A stretch of 64,000 nt of DNA from Candidatus Litorirhabdus singularis (GTDB lineage: Bacteria > Pseudomonadota > Gammaproteobacteria > Pseudomonadales > Halieaceae), in the NCBI RefSeq assembly GCF_026262625.1, contig NZ_SHNN01000003.1, positions 186,001-250,000 on the forward strand, given 5' to 3'. Position numbers and translations under genes: made by a program. Under the pieces are notes generated by a model. It was not told the origin of the DNA, did not search any database, and saw only the letters and a program-made list of their open reading frames with translations. This document shows positions 1 through 8,681 of the stretch, piece by piece. Numbering within the stretch: the first letter of the stretch is position 1; every line of letters starts with the position of its first letter.

Positions 1-1
1 C

Positions 2-1117
2 CCGGTGCACTGGCATCAGCACCCCGCCGGTGGCGGTTATTGGGCGATCAGCAAACATGCCGACATCCTTGCGGTATCGCGCGACCATAAGAGCTTTTCC
101 GCGCAACAGGGTTTTGTCATGGTGGACGACCTGCCCGCTGAGATCCTGCCCATGGCACAGGGCCAGCTCTTAGGTATGGACCCGCCCCAACACGGCCCCA
201 TTCGCCGCGCTGTGATCACCCGCTTTACCTCCAAAATGCTGGCCAACCTCGAGCCACAGATTCGCAGCATTACTCAATCAATCATGGCGAATGCACGCGA
301 CATCGGTGAGGTCAATTTTGTCGAGTCACTAGCCGGCGACCTACCCACCGCAGTCATCGGCTCTATGCTTGAGATCCCTACCGATATGTGGCCACAGATC
401 AGGGCTTGGTCAGATATGCAGACTTCCGGCGATGACCCCGACCTGGGTGGCTCACCAGAACAGATTAATCAGGCTTCCGTAGAGATGGGCACCTACGGCT
501 ACCAGCTAGCTACCGAGCGTAAAGACCAGGGCGGCGATGATCTTATCTCGTTATTAATCAACACCGAGGTCGACGGCCATCAGGTCGACGAAATGGAGTT
601 CGCCAGCCTGTTTATCCAAATCACTGTGGCCGGCAATGAAACTACCCGCGGACTCATCAGCTCCGGCATGCACCAGTTGATGCAGCAACCCGAGCTGTAC
701 CAGCAGCTGCAGGATAACCCGTCAATGATACCCGGAGCGGTAGAAGAAATGCTGCGCTGGACTTGCCCGCTACACTATTTCCGCAGAACGGCGACCTGTG
801 ACACCGAAATCCGCGGACAGAAAATTGCCAAAGGTGACAAGGTCGTTATGCTCTATAGCTCTGGTAATTTTGACGAAGAGGTATTTACCGACCCCATGCG
901 CTTTGATATTGAGCGCAACCCCAACCCGCACCTGTCATTTGGCCACGGCATTCATCTGTGCCTGGGCGCCAACCTGGCGCGCATGGAGGCCCGCATATTC
1001 CTTGAGGAATTCTTTAAAACCTTTTCCGGCATCGAAATGGCCGGTGACACGGCTTATATTCGCTCCAACAGTATTCACGGTTTCAAGCAGATGCCGGTGC
1101 GATTGTTGCCGCGCTAA
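2..1117 (+). CDS. cytochrome P450 (5' end outside window)
   Basis: Class I-type bacterial cytochrome P450, a heme monooxygenase that hydroxylates a hydrophobic substrate using electrons from a ferredoxin/reductase. The reading frame is open to the window edge and the first GTG reads as an internal valine in a typical PVHWH segment, so the N-terminus is missing. Counting from that codon, the I-helix oxygen-binding motif AGNETT is at residues 209-214, the ExxR pair at E248/R251, and the heme loop SFGHGIHLCLG has its cysteine ligand at C319. The overall pattern resembles the CYP125/CYP142/CYP124 group of sterol and terpenoid hydroxylases; that assignment is inference. An SDR gene follows 140 bp downstream on the same strand. 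No ferredoxin gene is visible in the window. Confidence 0.93.
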   Translation, partial: PVHWHQHPAGGGYWAISKHADILAVSRDHKSFSAQQGFVMVDDLPAEILPMAQGQLLGMDPPQHGPIRRAVITRFTSKMLANLEPQIRSITQSIMANARDIGEVNFVESLAGDLPTAVIGSMLEIPTDMWPQIRAWSDMQTSGDDPDLGGSPEQINQASVEMGTYGYQLATERKDQGGDDLISLLINTEVDGHQVDEMEFASLFIQITVAGNETTRGLISSGMHQLMQQPELYQQLQDNPSMIPGAVEEMLRWTCPLHYFRRTATCDTEIRGQKIAKGDKVVMLYSSGNFDEEVFTDPMRFDIERNPNPHLSFGHGIHLCLGANLARMEARIFLEEFFKTFSGIEMAGDTAYIRSNSIHGFKQMPVRLLPR

Positions 1118-1257
1118 CTTCTATGGCCTTCGGCATTACAGCTTAAACCAATCAAAGACCAAAGCTCCCCACGGTTCTGCCAGCGGCCCGACTGAGCTAT
1201 GCTTAGCTGGTTATCACATAGCGTGCAGACCGGCGCATTGACTGAGGAGTAATTATT

Positions 1258-2001
1258 GTGGAAAGACTAGCGGGTAAAGCGGTACTGCTGACCGGTGGCG
1301 CCAATGGTATGGGTGAAATGCACGTACGCAGACTGGTTGCCGAAGGTGCCCGAGTGCTGTTTACCGACGTCAATGTCGAGGCCGGACAGGCTCTGGCCGA
1401 GTCAGTCGGCGAGCGCGGCATATTCGCCCAACAGGATGTCAGTCAGGAAGCAGACTGGGTGCGCATTGTCGAACTGGCGGTCGCAGAACTGGGCGGCATC
1501 GATGTACTCATCAACAACGCCGGCATTCATTCTTTTGGCAGTCTGGAGGAAGAAAACGTAGAGCGGCTGCGTCAGGTACTGGACGTAAACGTAGCAGGCA
1601 CCTGGCTTGGCATACAGAAAGTTGCTCCTATAATGCGCGCCGATGGCGGCGGCTCCATTATTAACCTGTCTTCCATGGCAGGCTACGTGGGCATGCCCCA
1701 CTACACCGTATATTCAAGCTCGAAGTGGGCGGTGCGCGGCATTACCAAGTGCGCAGCCAGCGAATTGGGCGCAGACAACATCCGCGTAAACGCGATACTG
1801 CCAGGCGCCATCGATCAGACCGGCATGTTTAATAGCGCAGAGGCAGAAGCTGCCATGGAACGGCTGAGCACCAGTACGCCACTAGCAAGAGTGGGCGAGC
1901 GCGATGAGGTCTCATCGCTGGTGGTGTTTCTCGCATCCGACGAATCTGCCTTTATTACCGGCGCCGACCACCTGATAGATGGCGGCAATAGTCTGAGCTG
2001 A
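1258..2001 (+). CDS. SDR family oxidoreductase (hydroxysteroid dehydrogenase-like)
   Basis: Classical short-chain dehydrogenase of 247 residues, probably oxidising a secondary alcohol with NAD(P). The cofactor-binding motif TGGANGMG is at residues 12-19, NNAG at 86-89, and the catalytic Tyr-x3-Lys pair at Y152/K156 after a conserved Ser near 138. It starts with GTG, preceded at good spacing by GAGGAG. The sequence style matches the 3-alpha/20-beta-hydroxysteroid dehydrogenase group, but substrate cannot be fixed within SDRs. It follows the P450 gene and converges with the carotenoid oxygenase gene, fitting hydroxylation followed by alcohol oxidation. Confidence 0.9.
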   Translation: MERLAGKAVLLTGGANGMGEMHVRRLVAEGARVLFTDVNVEAGQALAESVGERGIFAQQDVSQEADWVRIVELAVAELGGIDVLINNAGIHSFGSLEEENVERLRQVLDVNVAGTWLGIQKVAPIMRADGGGSIINLSSMAGYVGMPHYTVYSSSKWAVRGITKCAASELGADNIRVNAILPGAIDQTGMFNSAEAEAAMERLSTSTPLARVGERDEVSSLVVFLASDESAFITGADHLIDGGNSLS

Positions 2002-2034
2002 TTGTCACATCAGCTCAAGATATAGCACCACTAC

Positions 2035-3363
2035 TTAATAGTTCTCGGGTATCCAGCTGCCATGAAAGCCCATTGGTACCCGCGCTGGCAGATGCACAGT
2101 GGCTAACGCCCCGCGACTGAGGTCGGCGGCGTCCATGATCACAAGCTCGCTAGTGCCCGCTGCCTTATCGAACACATAGCTGAGCAGCCATCCATCATCT
2201 TCTGCACTGCCATCCGGGTCGGCCACAAACACAGCTTCACTGCCCTCGCGTCCGGCACCCAACTCAAACACCTGACTGCTGTCATTGGCGAGATCGAACT
2301 TGATATAGCGTTCGGCAAGCGGGCCGACATCGGATAAACCCGCCACATAACCATAGCGATGCTTTAGACCTACCAGGCTGTCATTAAGACGCGGAAACTC
2401 GGTAGAGCGGTCATCCAGTTGGGTCTCAGTGACGGTACCCTTGTCCTGATCAATCACCCAGCGGTATAACATCGCTGGACTCTCAACCCGAGCCGCCATG
2501 ACGTTGGCCTTGCGACAGACATCGATAACAATCTGATTGCCCTCTTCGTAGGCATTCAGGGGATGAAAAACATAGCAGGGGTCGATCTCATACCACACTA
2601 CATCGGCATCGCATCCCTCTCGTGGCATCACACCCAGGCGCGCTCCATAGGAAGGGTCCCACTTAATGGGCAGGCCGCTATCAGCCATGTTCTCCACGTC
2701 CCAAACGGCGGGGAGATCCATCCAGATTACATAGTTACGGGTGATGTTGAAGTCGTGAATCATGGTCGCGCCGGGCACGGTAATTTCTTCGCTTTGCACC
2801 AGTTCGCCACTCGCCGACACCCGGTGATAAGTCAGATAGGGCGGAAAAATGCCGTAGCCAAAGAACAACAGCTCGCCAGTCTCAGGGCAAGTTTTAGGGT
2901 GTGCCGTCATTGGCGTATTGAGCTTACCGGCAAAATCCCAGGGACCTTCGGTTTCCAGCTCAGGCGTCAACGCAAAAGGCAGGTGCGCTTCTTCCAATGC
3001 CAATATCTTGCCTGCGTGATGGATAATGTGGGTATTGGCGGCAGACTTCTGCAAATCCATGATTGCCTCAATGGGGTCCGCACCGGAGTCCGCAAACAAC
3101 GGGGTACGCACATAACGATTGCGATACCAATTGGCTTTGCCATCCTCCAACTCAACCCCATGAATCATGCCATCGCCCAGAAACCAGTGGCTGGACCAGC
3201 CAGTTTGTGGATTAGGCCCATTGCGCAGCATTCGCCCGTTCAGCGCACGCGGAATTTCACCAGTGACTTTAAGCTCAGTAGCTGTAACTTCTTCAAAGGT
3301 AGGCGCGAAATTATCTTTTAGATAAAACGGCAGATTCTCAGGCATGACTTCTGGCTTATTCAT
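2035..3363 (-). CDS. carotenoid oxygenase family protein
   Basis: Member of the carotenoid cleavage oxygenase family (RPE65/CCD/lignostilbene dioxygenase fold), non-heme Fe(II) enzymes that cleave alkene bonds of apocarotenoids or stilbenes. The 442-residue protein has the four expected iron histidines: H155 (TAHPK), H203 (MIHDF), H267 (VFHPLNAYEEG) and H434 near the C-terminus (GFHGSW). Length is close to family norms. An upstream in-frame ATG exists, but the start at 3363 is chosen because AAGGAGAG lies just before it. Substrate is unknown. The nearby P450 and SDR suggest a role in isoprenoid-type catabolism, which is inference. Confidence 0.92.
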   Translation of the reverse strand: MNKPEVMPENLPFYLKDNFAPTFEEVTATELKVTGEIPRALNGRMLRNGPNPQTGWSSHWFLGDGMIHGVELEDGKANWYRNRYVRTPLFADSGADPIEAIMDLQKSAANTHIIHHAGKILALEEAHLPFALTPELETEGPWDFAGKLNTPMTAHPKTCPETGELLFFGYGIFPPYLTYHRVSASGELVQSEEITVPGATMIHDFNITRNYVIWMDLPAVWDVENMADSGLPIKWDPSYGARLGVMPREGCDADVVWYEIDPCYVFHPLNAYEEGNQIVIDVCRKANVMAARVESPAMLYRWVIDQDKGTVTETQLDDRSTEFPRLNDSLVGLKHRYGYVAGLSDVGPLAERYIKFDLANDSSQVFELGAGREGSEAVFVADPDGSAEDDGWLLSYVFDKAAGTSELVIMDAADLSRGALATVHLPARVPMGFHGSWIPENY

Positions 3364-3457
3364 GGGCTCTCTCCTTGCGTTCCTCACATGATGGCGGGAA
3401 TCGACAGGCTGCCAGCATAAACCAGTTTTACGAAGACCGGTAGCTCACCCGAGGAAT

Positions 3458-3871
3458 CTACTCGGGGCTCATCATGGCGTACAAATAAGCGGTGTCAAAG
3501 ACCTCCCAGGTCTCGGCAATTCTGCCCGCCTCAAGACGAAACAGGCTGTGGTACTGATTCTTGTATTCATCACCTCTGGCAGTAATCGCACTCAGGGTGA
3601 ACAACATGCTGACGCGATCTCCCTCTGCCGTAAACGCCTGATAATCAAAGCGCAGGGTCTGCGGCTGGTAATAGTCAGAGACCACGCCACTGAATAACGC
3701 CAGCACCTGCTCGCGGCCGACACAAGTGGCCACGGAGACGTTCGACTGCGGAATATGCCACACGACATCCTGTGTAAAAAAGGGTTCAAGATCAACCTCC
3801 TCACCCTTGAACTTGCGCTCCAGGCTCGACTGAAAAGACTTTATAAGTGACTTATTTTCCGCTTCGCTCAT
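3458..3871 (-). CDS. SnoaL/NTF2-like protein
   Basis: A 137-residue protein with the look of the SnoaL-like NTF2 fold: a short helical N-terminus, then alternating strands with conserved segments such as DVVWHIP and a central RVSMLFTLSAITARG strand pair. Such folds act as isomerases, hydratases, cyclases or binding proteins, so no reaction can be assigned. Its ATG overlaps the stop of the upstream sulfotransferase gene (ATGA), so the two are translationally coupled. This overlap decides the start over an in-frame codon 24 bp upstream. Confidence 0.8.
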   Translation of the reverse strand: MSEAENKSLIKSFQSSLERKFKGEEVDLEPFFTQDVVWHIPQSNVSVATCVGREQVLALFSGVVSDYYQPQTLRFDYQAFTAEGDRVSMLFTLSAITARGDEYKNQYHSLFRLEAGRIAETWEVFDTAYLYAMMSPE

Positions 3872-5040
3872 CGCTGGGACGCCTGAGACAACCACTCTTG
3901 CTGATCATAGAAAGAAAATCTCTCTCGCACCTGCGCCTCACTCATACCGAACTGGTCCAACCGGTGCTGATGTTTACCGTGTTTGTTTTGCGGATGCGCA
4001 TCCATATGCGACTGCAGACATCCACGCACGTCGCTATCGAAAGGCAAATCAAAATGAGCATATATGCGCTGCGCGGTATCCATCGAATCAGACACCAGAC
4101 AGTCATGTTCATAATCGGTAAAACGTTGCTGCGGCAATATCCGCCGATCCTTAAGCCCGCGCTCCAAAGAACGGGCATACCACTCCATTACCAAAGGACC
4201 AAATTTTTCGGCATCGACCTGGTCCGCATTGCCACCACACATATAATTACTGAGAATCATCTGCGTCATTGAACAGATAGATGAGGTAACACTCACGACA
4301 TCGCGATGCCCCCACAGAATATTGGCATCGGGAAACAGATCCAGCAGGACTGGCAGCGCCCACATATGTGCCGGCGCCTTTAGTAGCCAGCGCGTACCAG
4401 GCCGCTGCCACTGTAATAACTTCAGGTAGTTGCGGTATTCCGTATAAAGACGTGTCAGGTCATGATTCTGGAACCAGCTGCTATAGGGTTCCAGCATAAT
4501 CTCCCAACCGGTCTGCACACCGTCAAAAGAATAGGCATGCATCATGACGCACTCTTCCGGTAAATCAGGGTGGGCATAGTGGATTTTGTCAAACTCTGGA
4601 TTACGGTTGGCTTCCATATACTCCACCATGCCGACATGGCGCGGGTCCGGAGTGCCACGCTGCCATCCCGGTAACGGCTCGGGACAATGAATTTCCCAAA
4701 GCAACAATGACTTGGTGGCGGGGTCGGCATTCAACAAATTCACCATTGCCGACGTTCCGGTGCGCGGTAAACCTGTTACAAACATCGGCTGCTTGAGTTC
4801 AATATCGAGGATTTCGGGATGCTCATCAAACGCTTGCTGCATCTTCAAGCGTGTGACCAGTCGACCCAGCGTAGTTTGACTGCAGGCTTGACGACTACCC
4901 TCATCAACAACATTTTTGTCGTAAGTCTCTAGCAGCACCTCCAAACCTTCTCGAAAGCCAGCATCACCAAAGTGATCAAGACCAGTCTGTGCCCGTGCCG
5001 CATCTATCAGTGAATTTGCATCAAACAAGTTCTTGCTCAT
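3868..5040 (-). CDS. sulfotransferase family protein
   Basis: PAPS-dependent sulfotransferase-type protein of 390 residues (Sulfotransfer_3-like). The 5'-phosphosulfate-binding loop is TGLPRTGTSA at residues 89-98, and the 3'-phosphate region is in the LKAPAHMWALP...WGHRD block in the middle. This family transfers sulfate to alcohols, including sterols and lipids. It is first in a two-gene unit with the SnoaL-like gene (4-bp overlap). The start has GGAG upstream. It is one of three divergent sulfotransferase genes in the window. Acceptor substrate cannot be told. Confidence 0.88.
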   Translation of the reverse strand: MSKNLFDANSLIDAARAQTGLDHFGDAGFREGLEVLLETYDKNVVDEGSRQACSQTTLGRLVTRLKMQQAFDEHPEILDIELKQPMFVTGLPRTGTSAMVNLLNADPATKSLLLWEIHCPEPLPGWQRGTPDPRHVGMVEYMEANRNPEFDKIHYAHPDLPEECVMMHAYSFDGVQTGWEIMLEPYSSWFQNHDLTRLYTEYRNYLKLLQWQRPGTRWLLKAPAHMWALPVLLDLFPDANILWGHRDVVSVTSSICSMTQMILSNYMCGGNADQVDAEKFGPLVMEWYARSLERGLKDRRILPQQRFTDYEHDCLVSDSMDTAQRIYAHFDLPFDSDVRGCLQSHMDAHPQNKHGKHQHRLDQFGMSEAQVRERFSFYDQQEWLSQASQR

Positions 5041-5151
5041 TGTGGCTCCGGGAAATCATTTCTGCGAAAGCAGCTCTGTGCGTAAACCGCTACCATCGTC
5101 TTCAAATTATCAGGCTACTCATTTTGTGCCAAACATCATCAAACGACAGAC

Positions 5152-5178
5152 AAAAAAATGCCAGCGAAAGCTGGCATT
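5152..5178 (-). terminator. Rho-independent terminator after the AlgP-like gene
   Basis: Read on the minus strand, a perfect 9-bp stem AATGCCAGC / GCTGGCATT with a TTTC loop runs directly into seven Ts. It lies about 35 bp after the stop of the Lys/Ala-rich gene and is the clearest intrinsic terminator in the window. Confidence 0.9.
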
Positions 5179-5211
5179 AATCTTCTAACTTGAAGCAACG
5201 AGTTTAATCTA

Positions 5212-5826
5212 TCATGCGGACTTGGGCTTAGGTGCTGCCTTCTTCTTTGCCGCGGCCTTCTTCTTTGGTGCCGCCTTCTTCTTAGGTGCAGCCTTTTTCT
5301 TTGCAGCTGCTTTCTTTTTCGGTGCAGCTTTTTTGGGCGCAGCTTTTTTGGGCGCAGCTTTTTTCTTTGCCGCAGCCTTCTTCTTCGGAGCAGCCTTCTT
5401 TTTAGCTGCTGTCTTTTTCTTAGCCTGAGCCGCCGCAGCTTTTTCTACAGCCGCTGCCGCCCGGTCTGCAGCCTTCGCCTTTTGCTGCTCAAGCATCACA
5501 TCGGTTCGCAAAGGCACCAATCGCTCAACAGCGTCTGCTAACACTTGTGCGATCTTACCAGCGGTATCGCCCATGTGCCGCGCCTGCGCTCGCAATTCTT
5601 CCAACTTCTTTTGGTTCTCGCTGGTAGGCTTGCCCTTGAGCGAGCTACGAGCTTTTTTCAGCCGTGCATTCGCTGCCTTTTGTTTTTTGCGCGCCGCAGC
5701 CAGTTCGCGCTTACCGCGTTCAACCCGCTGCTGTGCATCCTTCAATAAACGCGCGCGAATCTTCTCGACTTCACTATTCGCTTTTTGTGCAAGCTTGACT
5801 GCCTGCGCCAGTTCTTTCTCTAACAT
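5212..5826 (-). CDS. AlgP/histone H1-like Lys-Ala-rich protein
   Basis: A 204-residue two-part protein. Residues 1 to about 130 are charged, helical and heptad-like (AAARKKQKAANARLKKARSS), probably a coiled coil. The last ~70 residues are almost entirely Lys, Ala and Pro in units such as AAPKKKAAAKKK, like the C-terminal tails of histone H1 and of Pseudomonas AlgP. Known AlgP-type proteins bind DNA non-specifically and may affect nucleoid structure and gene expression. The usual longest-frame start is a GTG lying inside AGGAGTG; that AGGAG is the ribosome-binding site for the ATG at 5826, 8 nt away, which is therefore preferred. The DNA is a run of near-identical codon repeats, prone to length change. 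Confidence 0.85.
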   Translation of the reverse strand: MLEKELAQAVKLAQKANSEVEKIRARLLKDAQQRVERGKRELAAARKKQKAANARLKKARSSLKGKPTSENQKKLEELRAQARHMGDTAGKIAQVLADAVERLVPLRTDVMLEQQKAKAADRAAAAVEKAAAAQAKKKTAAKKKAAPKKKAAAKKKAAPKKAAPKKAAPKKKAAAKKKAAPKKKAAPKKKAAAKKKAAPKPKSA

Positions 5827-6002
5827 GTTCCGCACTCCTGAAAGGGTTGATACCGCAACTGTTGATACCGCACCTACAGTGTAGGAAAGAATTCACCAAT
5901 TGCCCAGCGGCAATTGCTATTCTAAGTGCAGCATTAATTACATTTATTGAGCAGCATCAATCTAACACAAGACACGCTGCCGCGAAAAAACGGAGAGAGA
6001 TG

Positions 6003-6956
6003 ATGAGCTACCCGATAGATACCGAACTAACAGCGATACTTGAATATATTCCAGCATCTGACTTTTCTGACCCGGTTGCGACGAGAAAAAACATGAAGGA
6101 CATGATGCAATTGTTTGGCAACGACACCGATGAAAGTGGTATCAACATTACCGATACCACTATACCCGGCATGTCCGGTGCACCCGATATACCACTGCGT
6201 ATTTACAGACCAGAGGAATCGGACGCTATTACTGCGGGCCTTTTGTATATACACGGCGGCGGCTTTGCGGTGGGAGATCTCGACAGCGAGCACAGTGGTG
6301 TAGTCTCAATGTGTCGTTCTCTAGGCATCGTGATCGTGTCTGTAGACTACCGACTGGCACCTGAAGACCCTTATCCAGCTGGACTTGAAGATTGCTATAC
6401 GGCATTACAATGGGTCCACCAGCAAGCAACGACCCTGGGCATTGACGCTACACGAATCGGTGTAAGAGGCGGCAGTGCCGGCGGTGGTCTGGCCGCTGCG
6501 CTGGCGCTGCTAACCCGCGACCGAAGCGGTCCATCACTGTGCTTTCAATTTTTGGGCATTCCGGAACTAGACGATCGACTGAGCACGGTAAGCATGATTG
6601 AGTTTACCGATACACCATTGTGGCATCGCGGCAATGCCATTCTCAGCTGGCAGTATTATCTGGGCGACAAGTACCAGCCAGGCGCTGAAGGAGTCCCCTA
6701 TACCGCTGCTCCTGCGCGCGCCGACATTGAGGATCTACGTGGACTGCCGCCGGCCTATGTATCGACCATGGAATTTGATCCACTGCGCGATGAAGGCATC
6801 CAATACGCGCTAAAACTTTTACAGGCTGGCGTTGCCACCGAGCTCCACAGCTTCCCGGGAACTTACCACGGCTCAGAAATGGTACTTGAGGCTGCGGTCA
6901 CCAAACGCGGCAATGGCGAAGGTTTGGAGGCGCTGCGCCGGGGACTTGGTTTATAA
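6003..6956 (+). CDS. alpha/beta hydrolase, HSL-type esterase
   Basis: Hormone-sensitive-lipase-type carboxylesterase of 317 residues. The oxyanion-hole motif HGGG is at 84-87, the nucleophile serine S158 sits in GGSAGG, and the likely acid and base are D259 (EFDPLRDEG) and H289 (TYHGSE). The family's usual GDSAG motif here has Gly in place of Asp, and the usual HGF near the catalytic His is HGS; both are mild departures. GGAGAG lies before a double ATG at 6000/6003 and the second has the better spacing; a longer frame upstream lacks a ribosome site. It probably hydrolyses short-chain esters; substrate unknown. Confidence 0.87.
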   Translation: MSYPIDTELTAILEYIPASDFSDPVATRKNMKDMMQLFGNDTDESGINITDTTIPGMSGAPDIPLRIYRPEESDAITAGLLYIHGGGFAVGDLDSEHSGVVSMCRSLGIVIVSVDYRLAPEDPYPAGLEDCYTALQWVHQQATTLGIDATRIGVRGGSAGGGLAAALALLTRDRSGPSLCFQFLGIPELDDRLSTVSMIEFTDTPLWHRGNAILSWQYYLGDKYQPGAEGVPYTAAPARADIEDLRGLPPAYVSTMEFDPLRDEGIQYALKLLQAGVATELHSFPGTYHGSEMVLEAAVTKRGNGEGLEALRRGLGL

Positions 6957-7065
6957 TAGAGTCAGCCGGATGGCCGCTATTGTCAGTTCAGATTGACCGC
7001 TGCCACCTATAACTAACCGTATCGTCAACGCTATACTTTGCGACCCAACGCGGAGATTGACCACT

Positions 7066-8640
7066 ATGTCTGACAGCATTCACCACCCCCCCTTAATGGC
7101 CGACCTACTGATCAACGGCCTCAATCGTTACGATGACGAGCCCTGTTTATATTTGGGCGATAAGGTTGCCAGCTACCGCGACGTACGCGAGTCCACCAGT
7201 CAAATGGTGCAGGCGCTGCAGAGTTCAGGACTCAGCCAAGGCAGGAAAATTGCCGTTATATCTGCCAATAGACCCGAAGTGCTTTCCAACATTGCCGCCA
7301 TGCAGCTCGCCGGCTGCATCGGCTCACCGCTGCACCCAATGGGCTCACTCGATGATCACAGTTACGTCATCGAACACGCTGAAATCGACGCACTGGTATT
7401 TGATACCACAGTATTTTCGCCCCGCGCAGAGGAACTCAAACAACGTTTTCCCGATCTTATATTGCTGGGTTTCGGACCCAATGACGTCGGCGCAGACTAT
7501 CTGGCACTAGCCGCTAGCTTCGAGCCGCAGCCACTGGTGGCACCGGATGTGGATCCGACGGACATCTCATCGATCACTTACACCGGCGGCACCACTGGAA
7601 AACCCAAGGGAGTTCTAAGCACCTACCGCGCCACCTCCTATATGACCATGATACAGATGGCGGAATGGGAATTTCCCGCAGACCTGCGCATGCTTATTGC
7701 GACACCACTGTCACATGCCGCTGCGGCGTTCTTTGTGCCTGTATTGCAGAAGGGTGGCGCTTTCTATGTCATGCAGGGTTTTAGCCCTGATGAATTTTTT
7801 GACATGGTGGAAACACACCGCATCACCGCAACGATGCTGGTACCCGTCATGCTCTACTTCCTGCTCGACTCGCCACGCTCAGCTCAGGCTGATATGTCGA
7901 GCATGGAAACTATATTCTATGGCGCTTCTGCGATGAGTCCCGCACGCCTGACCGAAGGCATCAACAAGTGGGGCAAGGTTTTCTACCAGTTCTTTGGCCA
8001 GTCAGAGGCACCCATGGTGTTGGCCAATATGAAAAAGTCCGAGCACGACCTGAGCAAACCCGAGCGCCTAAGCTCCTGCGGCCGCCCCGCTCCCTGGATT
8101 CATCTCGCCTTACTCGACGATAACGGTAATGCAGTGGCTGCTGGCGAACCCGGTGAAATTTGTGTGCGAGCACCGTTGGTTATGCATGGCTACAAGGATA
8201 TGCCCGAGCAAACCGAAGAAGCCATGGCGGGAGGCTGGCTGCACACAGGTGATGTTGGCCGCCTGGATAGTGAAGGTTTTCTTTACATAGTGGATCGCAA
8301 GAAGGATATGGTAGTCAGCGGCGGCTTCAACGTTTTTCCGCGCGAAGTAGAAGATGTGTTGTCCGGACATGAGGCGGTAGGTCAGGTAGCGGTTATCGGT
8401 GTACCGGATGAAAAGTGGGGAGAAGCCGTCAAGGCGGTTGTGGTGCTTAAGCCCGGCTTTGAGAGCAGTGAGGAACTTACGCAAGCATTGATCGACATGG
8501 TTAAAGCTGCGAAGGGTTCAGTGCAGGCGCCCAAATCGATCGACTACGCCGACGCTATTCCGCTGACGGCGGTTGGCAAACCCGATAAGAAAACCCTGCG
8601 CGCCGCGTACTGGAGCGATTCAAGCCGCGGTGTGGGCTGA
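7066..8640 (+). CDS. acyl-CoA synthetase (AMP-binding enzyme)
   Basis: ANL-superfamily acid:CoA ligase of 524 residues that activates a carboxylic acid via an acyl-adenylate. The phosphate-binding A3 motif YTGGTTGKPKG is at 172-182. The A7/A8 hinge block GWLHTGDVG...VDRKKDMVVSGGFNVFP and the C-terminal lysine motif GKPDKKTLR are intact. CGGAG lies 10 nt before the ATG at 7066, ruling out an upstream TTG. It stands alone on the plus strand and ends in a hairpin shared with a convergent gene. It differs in sequence from the other two synthetases of the window. The acid could be a fatty, steroid side-chain or aromatic acid. Confidence 0.93.
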   Translation: MSDSIHHPPLMADLLINGLNRYDDEPCLYLGDKVASYRDVRESTSQMVQALQSSGLSQGRKIAVISANRPEVLSNIAAMQLAGCIGSPLHPMGSLDDHSYVIEHAEIDALVFDTTVFSPRAEELKQRFPDLILLGFGPNDVGADYLALAASFEPQPLVAPDVDPTDISSITYTGGTTGKPKGVLSTYRATSYMTMIQMAEWEFPADLRMLIATPLSHAAAAFFVPVLQKGGAFYVMQGFSPDEFFDMVETHRITATMLVPVMLYFLLDSPRSAQADMSSMETIFYGASAMSPARLTEGINKWGKVFYQFFGQSEAPMVLANMKKSEHDLSKPERLSSCGRPAPWIHLALLDDNGNAVAAGEPGEICVRAPLVMHGYKDMPEQTEEAMAGGWLHTGDVGRLDSEGFLYIVDRKKDMVVSGGFNVFPREVEDVLSGHEAVGQVAVIGVPDEKWGEAVKAVVVLKPGFESSEELTQALIDMVKAAKGSVQAPKSIDYADAIPLTAVGKPDKKTLRAAYWSDSSRGVG

Positions 8641-8659
8641 AGCAGAGTTAAAACTCAGC

Positions 8660-8681
8660 AGTGCTGGCCCGGGCCAGCACT
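8660..8681. terminator. palindromic hairpin between convergent genes
   Basis: A perfect 22-bp GC-rich palindrome with half-site AGTGCTGGCCC lies 20 bp after the synthetase stop and touches the stop codon of the convergent GST-like gene. It can form a strong hairpin in transcripts from either side but has no T-run, so bidirectional termination or RNA end protection is an inference. Confidence 0.5.

Noticed and set aside
2563-3321. 252-codon open frame antisense to the carotenoid oxygenase
   Set aside because: All four iron His are on the other strand; this frame has no known pattern.
5222-5428. Plus-strand Phe/Ala-rich ORF
   Set aside because: It is the complement of the Lys/Ala repeat of the AlgP-like gene.
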